A stretch of 64,000 nt of DNA from Flectonema sp. DT1601 (taxonomy: Eukaryota; Euglenozoa; Diplonemea; Diplonemida; Diplonemidae), in assembly GCA_964019425.1 (NCBI GenBank), contig OZ025804.1:496001-560000 (forward strand), read 5' to 3'. Position numbers and translations under genes: made by a program. The notes under the pieces were generated by a model. It had not been told where the DNA came from, searched no databases, and was given only the letters and a program-made list of their open reading frames with translations. Positions 1-11,600 of this stretch are shown piece after piece (the stretch's first letter is position 1; each line of letters begins with the position of its first letter).

Positions 1-3000
1 CGTCCACCCTCTTGGGGACTCTCACGGGTGAACTCCCTATCTCCGCCCACGAGGGCAGCGTCTCCGCTCCCGGTGTCTCAGGCCCTATCGTCGGCTCTTC
101 CGAGAGGTGCTCCCCAGCCTTGTAGTCTCCCAGGGACGCCTTCCGACAGCGAGGGTGCGACCCCGTCTTACTCTTCGTGAGGCCTCCACAGAACGCACAG
201 GGTCTCGCGTCCAGGGCCCTCAGCTCCGGCTCCGACAGGGGTCTATCTGAGAGCAGGTGTTGCCTGGTCAGGTGCGCCATCAGCCCCGCGATTGAGTCAT
301 ACCCGCTGTGCTGCTGCGCCCTTGACCTCGAGCAATCGCTCCGTGGGCAGAAGAAGGGTCCGTTCCCCATCGTACCTGCCTTCGCTCCCGTTCCCAGCCC
401 CATCCGTTTGGCTGCTTGGTCAGGGTCCTCATCCGCCGCCCCGGTGATGTGGACCGCCTCGGCCTCGCCTTCTACCTGTTCCAACGACTCGCGCGACGCC
501 CCCACTACCGCTTCGTAGTGGCTCCCTCGTAGGTGCAGCCAGACCGGCACGGGGTGGTCTCGGCTCGCGGGCAAGAACTTGCGGTGTCTGTCCCCCTCCG
601 TCACCACGATCACTGTGTGCAAGAGATTCGCGGCCACTTGCAGGGTGGTATTGTCTCCCCAGGCTTTCGTCCTTACGCCCTGTGCGAAACTCTCCTTCGA
701 GCTCCCGTCCGTGAACCACCGGTCTCCCTCAGGGTCAACCAGCAAGGCGTCCGCCACGTGTCCCCGCAGTCCCTGCGTACCGACCCTCGGATTCCAGACC
801 TTCTTCGCCGTGAGGATCGCCCTGAACTGGCAGTCTCCGTTCGGCCTCGTCCGTGAAACCGTCACCTCCGGCCACTTCGACTTCAGCCTCCCCATCGCGT
901 CCCCGCCACCCTCCGCACGTCGCGCTTCCGCTCGGATCAGGTTGTCGCACAGTGGGTGCGGTTCCCCTCCACCTCTGGCGCACTTCTTGCAGGGTTTCAG
1001 GTCCACCGCCTCCCACTGTTTCTCCGAGAATCCTTGCCCGTGCACCCCGTACACATGCTTCCGGAGGCCCGTCTTTGACGTGAACCTCTCGTCACACGCC
1101 GGGCAGCTCATCCCGCCACCCTCCATCTCATGCGGGCGCTGTCTGCACCCTGACGGGACCCTCATGCGGACTTCCGGGGCTGCCGGGCGTGTACCTTTCT
1201 TCAGAGACATACTTCTCCGCAGGCGCTCCCATCGTTTCTCGGCCTTTCTGTTCCGGGGGGCCGCCATGGGCCTCTCCCACACCGTTCGCCCCAGATCCTC
1301 CCTCTCCTCCACCTCAACCCTTCGGATCTGGTTCTCGTCAGGGAGGTACCGCCGGCCTTCTCGCCTAGCAAGACACGAAGGTATCAACAAGGGGAAGTAC
1401 CTTTCCGAACGTAGGGGTTCCCACCTCCGGGTCATCGTCAGGAGCGCAGTCGCCTTCCCCGTCAGGTTCCGGAGGGACTCCCAGCACTCGTCCACCAACA
1501 TATCTTCCGCGTCCGAACCGTATTCTGTCCGGTCCACACTCGCCCGGATGTCGGTTGCGCGGATATCGTCGGTCACTCCCTCCGCCTTCCTTACCGAAGA
1601 AGTTAGGCCTGTGGCTCTAACAGGTAGAGGATACACGCATTCACACCCCCAGATGCCACCTGTTTGCATAATCGGGCCATCGTACGCCCGTCCATCAGTC
1701 GTATACATCGGAGATCGATTCTTGTACCCATCAGACACACACGCCGTCACGGCCGCAAGCGTTGGGTCAACGCATACCTGCCCGTGCCCCAGGCCTCTCG
1801 AGCAGTGTCCATTATCCTCATCTAACGTGACACTATCGTCAAACTCACAGACCATCGGTTGTGTCAGAATGGAGGCCCAATCGTAGCATGACCGGGAACT
1901 AAGACCAAAGAAGTCAAGAGCAGCGATATCAAAACAGTGAGACGGGCAACAATCATTAATCGTGGTGACACTTCCAGGACCTAGTAGGTCGGTGACTTCT
2001 GAACAGCTAACAGGTAGAGGTACGTACTCACACCCCCAGGTGCTGCCTGTTTGCAGAATCGGGTCATCGTACGTCCGTCCATCCGTCGTACACATCGGAG
2101 ATCGACCTTTGTTCTCATCGAACACACTCGCCGTCACGGCCGCAAGCGTTGGGTCAACACATACCTGCCCGTGCCCCAGGCCTTTTGAGCTGTGTCCCTT
2201 ATCCTCATCGAACGTGACACTATCGTCAAACTCACAGACCATCGGTTGTGTCAGAATGGAGGCCCAATCGTAGCATGACCGGGAACTAAGACCAAAGAAG
2301 TCAAGAGCAGCGATATCAAAACAGTGAGACGGGCAACAATCATTAATCGTGGTGACACTTCCAGGACCTAGTAGGTCGGTGACTTCTGAACAGCTAACAG
2401 GTAGAGGTACGTACTCACACCCCCAGGTGCTGCCTGTTTGCAGAATCGGGTCATCGTACGTCCGTCCATCCGTCGTACACATCGGAGATCGACCTTTGTT
2501 CTCATCGAACACACTCGCCGTCACGGCCGCAAGCGTTGGGTCAACACATACCTGCCCGTGCCCCAGGCCTTTTGAGCTGTGTCCCTTATCCTCATCGAAC
2601 GTGACACTATCGTCGAACTCACAGACCATCGGTTGTGCCAGAATAGAGGCCCAATCGTAGCATGACCGGGAACTAAGACCAGTGAAGTCAAGAGCAGCGA
2701 TATCAAAACAGTGAGACAGGCAACAATCATTAATCGTGGTGACACTACCAGGACCTAGTAGGTCGGTGACTTCTGAATAGTGCGAGAAGTGACCTTCAAT
2801 AGTGGCGACCCGCAGCCTGATTAAGCTGTTAGAGCTCAAATCGCCGATAGTTACCCGCTCGGCGTACGGAGGAAGCAAGCCTCCCCGTGCTGTGTCGTGT
2901 TCACGAGTAGACAAGAGTCCACCACCCTCCGGAACGCCATCCCCCTCTCCAGCGGCATCTGTGGCTTCACCGACGACCTCGTCACGCGTATACATAATCG

Positions 3001-4663
3001 CACCTCCTGCAACTCCAGCAATTGTCACCCCGTCCTCACATCCTACAGTGTACCCTCCCCTCGCACAGATGTTCGCTCCTACGAAGAGAAGCACCCGTGC
3101 TAACGCGACAGCCATCGCCAAAGTGCTCCCGGGAGCGCGGACCTTATCCAGCTCTCCTAGAGTGTGTGATTCCACCACTCCGGCCGTATTGGCAATTGAC
3201 AGAGGCCGACATTCGCAGGTGAGTTTGTTCTGTGAGGAATAGGTCCAGTTGGCACCATGGCAGGTCTGGTCGCCGGTGGCATGGGCGGTGCTTACGGAGC
3301 TCCTGTTACTACCACACTCCGTCGCCTTGGTTGTTGCAGATCCCACAGCCGGCTCATCGCTGGCGCATGTCCACTCGGTTGCATTCGCCGGATCCCTACT
3401 TGCCTGCACTGCTACACTATCCGCCGTGCTGGCTCCCTCAGGACGGCTCAAGATGGCGCAAACCGCGTGTTCGTGCGTATCGTACTCAGTCGTGGCCATG
3501 CCCCTCCTAGAATTTTCCGCGTCCGAACCGTACCCTGTCTGCAAAATCGGGTCACCAAACGTCCGTCCACCCGTCGTACACTTCGGAGATCGACCCTTGC
3601 ACTTATTGAACACACATACCGCCACGGCTGTCAGCGCTGGGGCTCCGCCGGACGACGGAGGAGGACACTCACTCTTGTAGTCTCTCTCCGACACGCAGCT
3701 CGCGTTCGGCCCCTCACTTATATGCTCATCTGTTCCCGTAGCCGACGACCCCGCAGCTGGAGAAGTATCAATTCCTGCCTGCCCACATGTAAAGTCCGAA
3801 TCTTTTTCGGATTTACGAGTACACAGGATGCCAGGAGCAGCGGTTACAGCAGAGAACGGTTGCTGAATCGGGTCATCGTACGTCCGTCCATCCGTCGTAC
3901 GCATCGGAGATCGACCTTTGTTCTCATCGAACACACTCGCCGCCACGGCCGCAAGCGTTGGGTCAACACATACCTGCCCGTGCCCCAGGCCTCTTGAGCT
4001 GTGTCCCTTATCCTCATCGAACGTGACACTATCGTCAAACTCACAGACCATCGGTTGTGTCAGAATGGAGGCCCAATCGTAGCATGACCGGGAACTAAGA
4101 CCAGAGAAGTCAAGAGCAGCGATATCAAAACAGTGAGACGGGCTACAGTCATTAATCGTGGTGACACTTCCAGGACCTAGTAGGTCGGTGACTTCTGAAC
4201 AGCTAACAGGTAGAGGTACGTATTCACACCCCCAGGTGCCGTCTGTTCGCAGAATCGGGTCATCGTACGTCCGTCCATCCGTCGTACACATCGGAGATCG
4301 ACCTTTGTTCTCATCGAACACACTCGCCGTCACGGCCGCAAGCGTTGGGTCAACACATACCTGCCCGTGCCCCAGGCCTTTTGAGCTGTGTCTCTTATCC
4401 TCATCGAACGTGACGCTATCGTCGGACTCACAGACCATCGGTTGTGCCAGAATAGAGGCACAATCGTAGCATGACCGGGAACTAAGATCAGAGAAGTCAA
4501 GAGCAGCGATATCAAAACAGTGAGACGGGCAACAATCATTAATCGTGGTGACACTTCCAGGACTTAGTAGGTCGGTGTTCCCGGGGGCGCGGACCTTTTC
4601 TAGTTCACCCAGTGTGTGTACCTTCGACATACCAGCTAACAGACATGCTAATGCGCTTGCCAT
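1..4663 (-). CDS. Retroelement-like ORF (element B): Cys-rich repeats fused to zinc finger and OTU protease, runs off the window
   Basis: An uninterrupted frame of at least 1554 codons from the ATG at 4663 (in-frame TAG upstream) to the window edge. Residues 1-~1020 are five full or partial copies of a 129-residue cysteine-rich unit with degenerate spacers. Each unit carries CTTDGRTYDDP, resembling the Kazal CxTDGxTY core. Then come a C2H2 finger (C1187, C1190, H1203, H1208), an OTU cysteine-protease domain (NGDCQF with C1278; H1382 in GSHYEAV), a second C2H2-like motif from C1439 and a CxxC...HxxC motif. The order finger-OTU-finger-CxxC matches the neighbouring element A, so an RT would be expected past the window edge. 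OTU domains remove ubiquitin. A start at 1267 (54 residues before the finger) is an alternative, which would leave the Cys-rich part as another gene. The open frame and domains are seen; one continuous protein is inferred. Confidence 0.65.
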   Translation of the reverse strand, partial: MASALACLLAGMSKVHTLGELEKVRAPGNTDLLSPGSVTTINDCCPSHCFDIAALDFSDLSSRSCYDCASILAQPMVCESDDSVTFDEDKRHSSKGLGHGQVCVDPTLAAVTASVFDENKGRSPMCTTDGRTYDDPILRTDGTWGCEYVPLPVSCSEVTDLLGPGSVTTINDCSPSHCFDIAALDFSGLSSRSCYDWASILTQPMVCEFDDSVTFDEDKGHSSRGLGHGQVCVDPTLAAVAASVFDENKGRSPMRTTDGRTYDDPIQQPFSAVTAAPGILCTRKSEKDSDFTCGQAGIDTSPAAGSSATGTDEHISEGPNASCVSERDYKSECPPPSSGGAPALTAVAVCVFNKCKGRSPKCTTGGRTFGDPILQTGYGSDAENSRRGMATTEYDTHEHAVCAILSRPEGASTADSVAVQASRDPANATEWTCASDEPAVGSATTKATECGSNRSSVSTAHATGDQTCHGANWTYSSQNKLTCECRPLSIANTAGVVESHTLGELDKVRAPGSTLAMAVALARVLLFVGANICARGGYTVGCEDGVTIAGVAGGAIMYTRDEVVGEATDAAGEGDGVPEGGGLLSTREHDTARGGLLPPYAERVTIGDLSSNSLIRLRVATIEGHFSHYSEVTDLLGPGSVTTINDCCLSHCFDIAALDFTGLSSRSCYDWASILAQPMVCEFDDSVTFDEDKGHSSKGLGHGQVCVDPTLAAVTASVFDENKGRSPMCTTDGRTYDDPILQTGSTWGCEYVPLPVSCSEVTDLLGPGSVTTINDCCPSHCFDIAALDFFGLSSRSCYDWASILTQPMVCEFDDSVTFDEDKGHSSKGLGHGQVCVDPTLAAVTASVFDENKGRSPMCTTDGRTYDDPILQTGSTWGCEYVPLPVSCSEVTDLLGPGSVTTINDCCPSHCFDIAALDFFGLSSRSCYDWASILTQPMVCEFDDSVTLDEDNGHCSRGLGHGQVCVDPTLAAVTACVSDGYKNRSPMYTTDGRAYDGPIMQTGGIWGCECVYPLPVRATGLTSSVRKAEGVTDDIRATDIRASVDRTEYGSDAEDMLVDECWESLRNLTGKATALLTMTRRWEPLRSERYFPLLIPSCLARREGRRYLPDENQIRRVEVEEREDLGRTVWERPMAAPRNRKAEKRWERLRRSMSLKKGTRPAAPEVRMRVPSGCRQRPHEMEGGGMSCPACDERFTSKTGLRKHVYGVHGQGFSEKQWEAVDLKPCKKCARGGGEPHPLCDNLIRAEARRAEGGGDAMGRLKSKWPEVTVSRTRPNGDCQFRAILTAKKVWNPRVGTQGLRGHVADALLVDPEGDRWFTDGSSKESFAQGVRTKAWGDNTTLQVAANLLHTVIVVTEGDRHRKFLPASRDHPVPVWLHLRGSHYEAVVGASRESLEQVEGEAEAVHITGAADEDPDQAAKRMGLGTGAKAGTMGNGPFFCPRSDCSRSRAQQHSGYDSIAGLMAHLTRQHLLSDRPLSEPELRALDARPCAFCGGLTKSKTGSHPRCRKASLGDYKAGEHLSEEPTIGPETPGAETLPSWAEIGSSPVRVPKRVD
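1612..2775 (-). repeat. Three tandem 387-bp repeats
   Basis: Three head-to-tail copies of a 387-bp unit (period measured between 1962 and 2349). 387 is 3 x 129, so the minus-strand frame is kept. The middle and right copies differ at only a few positions. The left copy is more diverged and passes directly into the zinc-finger/OTU part of the ORF. Confidence 0.9.
3860..4585 (-). repeat. Second block of the 387-bp repeat, one full and one truncated copy
   Basis: One full copy (about 4158-4544) and a truncated copy (about 3860-4157), with the start of another at 4545-4585. A further degenerate fragment lies near 3515-3630. The 500-bp spacer at about 2775-3260 holds a duplicate of the ORF start region (HTLGELDKVRAPG at the spacer, HTLGELEKVRAPG near 4600), followed by a hydrophobic stretch. 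Confidence 0.85.
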
Positions 4664-4705
4664 GCTTGCAAGACTATACTATTGCACTCTACTCTTTCCT
4701 TTGAT

Positions 4706-4707
<2 letters not shown>

Positions 4708-4744
<37 letters not shown>

Positions 4745-4814
4745 TTTTTTTGTTTTTTTGTTTTTTTTTTTTTTGTTTTTTTTGTTTTTTTGTTTTTTTG
4801 TTTTTTTTTTTTTT

Positions 4815-4876
<62 letters not shown>
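4708..4876 (-). other. Interrupted poly(A) tail of element A
   Basis: 169 bases of T broken only by single G bases in the left half (4744-4815), an A tract with single C bases on the minus strand. It follows the 3' UTR of element A and ends 45 bases before the ATG of element B. The periodic single-base breaks could be real or a long-read homopolymer artefact. Confidence 0.75.
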
Positions 4877-5604
4877 CGGGAAGATAAAATGGAAACTACT
4901 TTCTTTGTCCTTTCTCATTTTACAGCAAATTTGTAAAATCTTTCTACTGACTCTGATCGTTGTCTCGACATACAGCGACAGGGAAAACCCGCGAGCTGGG
5001 GACGACAGTCTTCTTTAGCATTTAAGCATTTTTCGACTTGAAAAGACATGACCCTTCAATTTAATGAGTTCTCATGTTTCTGGGTTTGGGATGGGGAATG
5101 TGCACTTCTTCTCTTGATCCTTTGTTCTCATGGACCCCTTGTCTCTGTGCACAAAAGATAATTCGTCGTCTACCCAGCTTTACATTTGTCGCTGTACCAG
5201 TAAATAAAATGGGGCGAAAGAAGGGGGTGTGAGTCGTCCGTCCTTTGATCTCTGGGGCGTACGGACGTCAAGTTTTTTCGCTTGAAAGTTTTTCATCCTT
5301 TTCTTGGGTTGGGGGGCGGCCTTTGATTTTTATAATATGTGTGCGGCCTTTGGCTCCACTGGTCGGTGTTTCCTGGGGGGGGTGAAAAGCATGTTTTGGT
5401 CCGAGTTTGCCTCGTTGACCGGGGTTTTTTTTTTTGGGGGGGTCTGGTTGCAGGTTGTGTCTCCTGCTTCGCGGGGGCTTTGGTCACGTTTCTAACCTCG
5501 CTCCCGCTCTTGTTCTCCCTCGTCCTCTACCATGTGTTTTGGGTTGGCTCTGGGGTCTTGGCTCTGTCTTTTCCTCGACTCTTGAGACCTCCTTCGTGGA
5601 GTCC
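4877..5604 (-). other. 3' UTR of element A
   Basis: 728 bases between the stop codon of the element A ORF and its A tract. No coding potential is supported: the small open frames are low-complexity or shadows. I see no clear hairpin by eye. Confidence 0.6.
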
Positions 5605-8600
5605 CTAGCGCCTTCCCCCTTTCGACGAGAAGTCCAGGACCCTTCGCGTTGGATCCCCTTCTCTCTCCCTCATCTCTCCTTGGGTGCTTTTCTCACTCTG
5701 TGACGACGACCTTGTGACCAACTCTACTCCTGCCACACCTTGTCCGTCTCGCTCCGCCGGCTCCGGGCGTACGCCCGCGTCCGTGAACGAGGTCAGGGAG
5801 CCCGGGGGCCCGTGTGCGTACCCCATTGTGTCGGGTGTGTCTCCCTTACCTACCCGACGCAGTGTGGGTTTCCTGTTGTAACTCCGCGGCGCCTGTTCCC
5901 TCGTGGTGCCCTCCACTGGCTCCGGTTCCTTCTGCTTGCGTCTCTTCCTCTTCGCTTTCCTGCTCGGGTCTGGGGAGAGAACCTCTATCCTCTCCCTCTC
6001 TTCTCCCTTCCTGTACCTCCTCCTCGCCTGCCGTTCACCTGAGCTCGGGGTGGACTCTCCCATTTCCGCCTGCAACACCTGCGGACTTGGGTCCTCCTTT
6101 CCGGCCCCCTTTGCCCTCGTCTTTGCCTTCCGGCCTCTCGTGCGTCCCCTTCCCGTATTTGTCTTCGGCGACACACACTCCTCCCTCTCCTCCTCCATTC
6201 CCTTTCTGTACTTCGTCCTCCCTCTCGTGCTCGGTGTCGACACCGTGCCCGGCGATCTCTCTGCGTCTTCCCCGCTCCCGTCACTACCCACTGCGCGTGG
6301 TCCCATCTTCGCCCCCAAACTGGATCTCTCGGCCATTGGTTTTGATTCGCCTGAGTTCACCAGCTTTGAAAGGGGCTCCGATTGGCCCTCCCGTCGTGTT
6401 TCCGCGTTCCCTCCTTCTGGGTGTAGTCCCAGCATCCAGGCCATCTGACCTGCGTTCCCCTCGGGCGCCGCTCCCTCTTCCCATTCCTGTTCATCGACCG
6501 TCATGGTCATTTGGGAGTCTGACGATCCCTCCTCCTCTGTGTCCGACTCTGCCACCTGGACCACGTCCTCTGACGTCTCCTCGACGTACTGGACTACTGA
6601 CCCTTCCGTCACATTTTCTCCGTCAACTTCCATCTCCGACTGTGAGTCTTCCAGGTCCTCCAACCCCTCCACTCCGTCCATGCCGTCTGACGACGGTGGC
6701 TCTCCTGAGTGGTGGGACGTCTCGTCCAGCTCGTCCCCCTTCTCGGCTTGCAGGTCCTCGGCCAGGTGATGGTTTTCGCCTGAGGTCTCTGCTGCCGACG
6801 GGTCTACTGACTGGTCCCTTTCGTCCGTCTGTTCTTCTGCTTCCATGTCCGACGTCCCTGGACTCCCCAAGGAGCCTCCCGACATGGAACCGTTCCCTTC
6901 GTCCTGCCCTGTCGCTGGGGAGGATGATCTATCGTCATCTCCCTCCGACCCTTCCGAGCTCAACTCCAGGACTCCCGCCTCTACCCTTTGCACGGCCCCC
7001 TTCGGGGTTGGGACCGGGCTCTGCTCGTCTCGGCCCTCTACCCTCGCGTCTTCTCCTTCCACCGACTCTCGGCCGCCTGACGATCCCGTCCCCTCTTCTG
7101 TGTACTGGGGTTCCAGACGCAGTTGTCTTCCCTCCCACCGCACCGTGAAGGGACCCGTCTGTGTCCCGTGTCCCAGGCAGTTCTTTGCCCCCTCTGTGAA
7201 AACCTTCATCACGGCTTCCGTCACTGAGGTCGAGCCCTCCTTCGCCGCTTTTTCAGCCTCCTCCGTCGCGTGTGTTCTCATCCTCTCTGGCATCTCCACC
7301 AGCGTCGTACGCCTCCCCATCAACTCCGCCTCCTCCAGCACCTCTCTCTGGCCCGTCGACCAGTGTGTCGTGCTTCCTCGCAGCAGCAGGGATGCCTCCG
7401 CTGGGACGAGGCCTCCACACGCCTTGGCCGCTACCAGCCCCACCAGGGCTGCGAAGTATCGCCCCCAGTGTGTGTCTCCCGCTGGCAGGCCAGCTGACCA
7501 TGTGCCCAACACCTCGAAACGGTGTGTGTCCAACCAGCTCGCCGCCGCCCCCAGACGGCCCGTTACCGGGTCTTCCTCGCATGCGTACACCAAGGTGTAC
7601 CTCGTCCCTACTTCGCCAACCACCTCCCCCAGCAGGTGGGTTCGGAGGTATCCCTCCGCCTCCCCCTTGCTTGCGAAACTCTTGTGTCTCGCCGCCGCGT
7701 AGCCTGACACCATCGAGTTCGCCTCGTTCCAGCATTGGAACAGGCCTACCGCCCTGCCCCTCGCCACTGCGTACCACTTACGTGGGCTGACTCCCTCCGT
7801 GGCCCGGGTCGGTTCCCTGGTCTCCGGCTGCCACCTCTCTACGAACCTGTCCGCCTCCTTCCTGGAGGAGAAACTCTGGTGTGTCGCATTCGAGCACCCT
7901 TCCGTCTGTGCCTTCGCCTCCTCCCACGATGCATACACTCCCGGTTTCCATCCCACCGCCACCGCATACAGCTTCTCCTCCTTCGACGGGGGGTCGGGGG
8001 ATGGGGGCTCTTTTTCCTCGGGTTGTCCCACTTCCTGTGCTGGCTCGTCTCTCAGCCCTACTGCTTCCGCTCCTTGTGCTTCCGTCGTCTGCGCTTCCAC
8101 CTGGGCTGGCGCTTCGGCTCGTGGTCTGTCTTCGCCTGATGCCGTCGACCCTCCTGGGAGCGACTGGGATTCATCCGGTTCCACCGCCTTTCCCCTCAAT
8201 TGGGACAGCCCCAGATTCATCTCCAGCTCGATCACCAAGTAGTCGAGCCCGTCCTCCGAGAGTTCCACCGGCTCGTCCCATGCCGCCGATTCCGCTTCCC
8301 AGAGGGCCAGGTTCTCCACCCCTCGTGAGCTTTCCGTCACCTGGTGTTCTATCACCGACGGGAGCGCTACCAACTTCAGCGCCTCCTGCTGCTCGGCTCC
8401 CCACCCCTGCTGCGGTGTGACCACCTCGATCTGTGTCTCACCCCCCAGCAGTTGCGATCTCTCCCTGATCGCGTTGAGCCCTAGCAGCGCTGCCACGTAC
8501 TCCGCAGTCGCTTCGTCCCATGTCGGTAGGCAGCCCGACCACGTGAACCTCCTGTCGAGCGTTCCCATGTGTATCAGGCATGCCGCCGCCCCCAGCTTCT

Positions 8601-11600
8601 CCATCTCCGCGTTCCAGACGCTCGATACCAGTAAGAGCAGCTTGCGCTGCGTCTGCCCCCCTACTACTCGCGTCCGGAGGACACACTCCGCCTCTTCCCT
8701 GGACGTGTACCCCGCGGTGTCCTCCTCCGACGACGGTGCCTCGCGTACCTCCATCCGGTCCTTGTTCGCCACCGGAATCCATCTCACCGGCACCCCGACG
8801 TCCTCTTGGGTCGATCCCTCCACCCTCGAGTAGACCACTACTACTGGTTTCGTCCCGTGGATCTCCTCTGTCGACACTTGGCTTATTGCCTTGTCGTCTT
8901 GCTTCTGCCAGCCTACTCCGTCCCACGTGTATGACACGTAATGCCCCGCGTTGTCACTCCCGAGGTGTGCGATCGCTCCCGTTTGCTGGTACGTCATCAC
9001 CCTCTCCCCGACCTGCACCTGGAAGCGCTCTTCCCATCCCAAGGACCCTTGCGTGTCCTGCTTGTCTCTCTGGAAGATCAAGGAGCTTGGGAGCGAGGCG
9101 AAACTCTCTTCCAGCGTGGCCTCATTGCTGCCGCACAGCTTCTCGCAGGACCGCTCGACTCTCTCCTTCGTCGGCTGAAGCCTCACTTGTGGTGTACGGC
9201 CACACAGTGGGATCAGCGTCAACTCATCCGTCGATCCGGAGGCGTCCGCACATCCCGTGCAGACCAGCTGTTTCAGCTGTACTGCCGAGAACAACGGTTC
9301 GCACACCTCTTTCTTCTCCTCCAACAGGGCGTCTACTATGGACGTCAGGGTTCCTACTACCTCCCCCTGCCGCCTGTCTTGTAGCGGGTCGAACATCTCG
9401 GACAGCTTCTCCAGGCACTCCCCACTCCCTTTGACCACTCCACTCAGGAGGCCCGACATCCCCACTTCCTCCTTCCCCGTCAGCACTTGTGTCAGTGCCG
9501 TGCCCTTCAGCAGGCACTGTACGGACGCGTTGAGGTAGCAGGAGTTCCCGATGTTCGGCAAACCCCTCATCGTCGGGGGCGGTCCTGCCGACTGTCGCAT
9601 TACTTCCGGCTGCTGGATCTCTTCCGTTTCCGCTCTCGGTCTTGGTTCTCTCTCTTGTGATGTCGGCTTCTCCGTCATCTCGGGCGGCGGTTTCGTCCTT
9701 GGCAATGGGTTCACTGAGTCCATCGCCACCGACGCCTCCCTCGCTCTCAGTGCTTCCGCCGTCGCCACTACCACCGATGTCGAGATCCTCCTCGCCATCT
9801 CCCCCGCGATCTCCCGGTGTGGCACCGTCGAGTTCGTTGCGCAGATCTGCACCAACTTCTTCAGGGTCCCCACTGCTTCCCGTCCCATCCCTCCGTACGC
9901 TTCCAGCGCGATTGTCGAGAAATTAATCCCGTGTTTCGTGCACTGCTCCGCGTACTTGTTCCCTTTCAGGGACTCTGCTTCTCTCGCGGCTTGCCCCGGG
10001 GTTTTATACAATTTAATTTTCCCCGGGTTTACCACTGTGATGTCGAAGGCTCTGCCTCTCCCCTCCCTCAGCCCCTCTTGGCAGTACCAGTCCCCCGGTC
10101 TCTGCTTGTTGGGTCCCAGTAGGTGGCTGGGTTCTCTCAGCAGCGGCAATCCCGCCTGCTTAAAGATGGAGATGAACTCCTCCTTCACCCTCTCGTGTCG
10201 CTGGTGCACGTGGCCGTTTTTGATACAGATTGAGGCATGGTATCCCTGCCTATCCTGTGGGCCTGAGCATATCCTGCATACTGCCCCTTCCGCGAACAGC
10301 GCTGCGCCCAATCGCATCCCACATGCGATCCTGAACGTCTCTGGGTCCATCGCGCACTCTTCATCTGCTTGTTGCAGCCATGCGCTCGCCTTATCCATGC
10401 GCAGGGAGAGCAGCCTCCCTTTATCGCGCGGGTCATTCGCCCCCGCCAGCAGGCAGTCTCTCTTGACCTGGTCCAGTTTCGCCGAGGACAGCCTCTGGGG
10501 GTTCGGCCCCGGCCCGTCTTCTTCTATCCTTAGCTCCTCCGGGAGGGCGAGGTTCAACCCCTTCTTCAGTGCTGGCATCAGCACCCCCTTGAACCCCTCC
10601 CACAGTGACTTGCTCACCCCTTGGACTAATTCCAGGGATCCCAATAGTGCTGCTCCCCTGTGCTCTGCACATGACCGCAGCCCCAATCCCCCCATCCGGG
10701 TCGGCAGTTGTGCTTGCATCCACTTTGGCCCCTCCAGTGTCAGGCCCAACACTCGGCTCGCCGTGGACCTCATCAGCTCGTCCACCTTCCGCATCGAGGT
10801 GTCCATTTTCCCATGCGTGCAGCATCGCATCAGGTGGGTCACCTTGCAGAAGCCCATGCATTGCCTTAGGAGCACCATGGCCACCTGCCGGTCCTGCAGG
10901 TCTGCTAGCAGCTCCGCTTTCTTCTCCAGCTGCGCCACCTTCCTGTCGACGAACTCCTGGCAGTGTTCCTCCGTCCCGAACGGTGCCCCCAGGAAGTCCC
11001 CGTTGTACAGTGGGGGTCTCATCCCTTCCAACCCCCACCCCAAGGGCAGGGTGTTCTGGGCTGAGTCGAGCACGTGCGTCTGGCACTTGTCCGGCCTCAG
11101 CGTCAGCCCCAGCTCCGCCGTCTCCTTCTGCAGGATTTGGAGGGCCTTGTCTACCTGTTCCAGGGTGCCCGCCACCAGCCCATCGTCCAGGTAGAAGCAC
11201 GCCAACTCCGGCTTCGCCTCCAACACCTTCTGCAGCGCCGGCTTGATTGCCAGCGAGAACAGCAAGGGACCCAACGGATCCCCCTGCTGAGCGCCCTCCT
11301 CCGAGCTCAGCCTCTCGTCCCCAAACAGCAACCACGTCGGCGCTCCGTAACACCAGCTGACCCAGCTCTCCAGCAGGGTATCCCTCGTCGAATCCAGGAA
11401 CGCCCCCCTCTTCACGCAGTTGAAGGCGTTCGAGAAGTCTATCTTCACGAACACTTTCTGTGACGAGAGCGCGTGCTCCGCGCGGAACTCATGCAGGGTG
11501 TGCACCGCCGCCTCCACTCCCCCCGACACCGCTACTCCCAGCTGTCTCACTTCTAGCAACGAGCTCCTCGCCTGGGACCTATATGCCCCGCACAGGATCT

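Noticed and set aside
579-1886. 435-codon plus-strand frame
   Set aside because: Shadow of the minus-strand OTU frame; GC-rich DNA leaves several frames open. The minus strand has zinc finger and OTU motifs, the plus strand none.
4545-5018. Poly-Phe/poly-Lys frames over the homopolymer
   Set aside because: Encoded by the T/A tract of the element A tail; not a protein.
5814-7148. 444-codon plus-strand Pro/Ser-rich frame
   Set aside because: Antisense shadow of the acidic and basic tail of element A; low complexity without motifs.
9551-11194. 547-codon plus-strand frame
   Set aside because: Antisense shadow of the RT and endonuclease region of element A.
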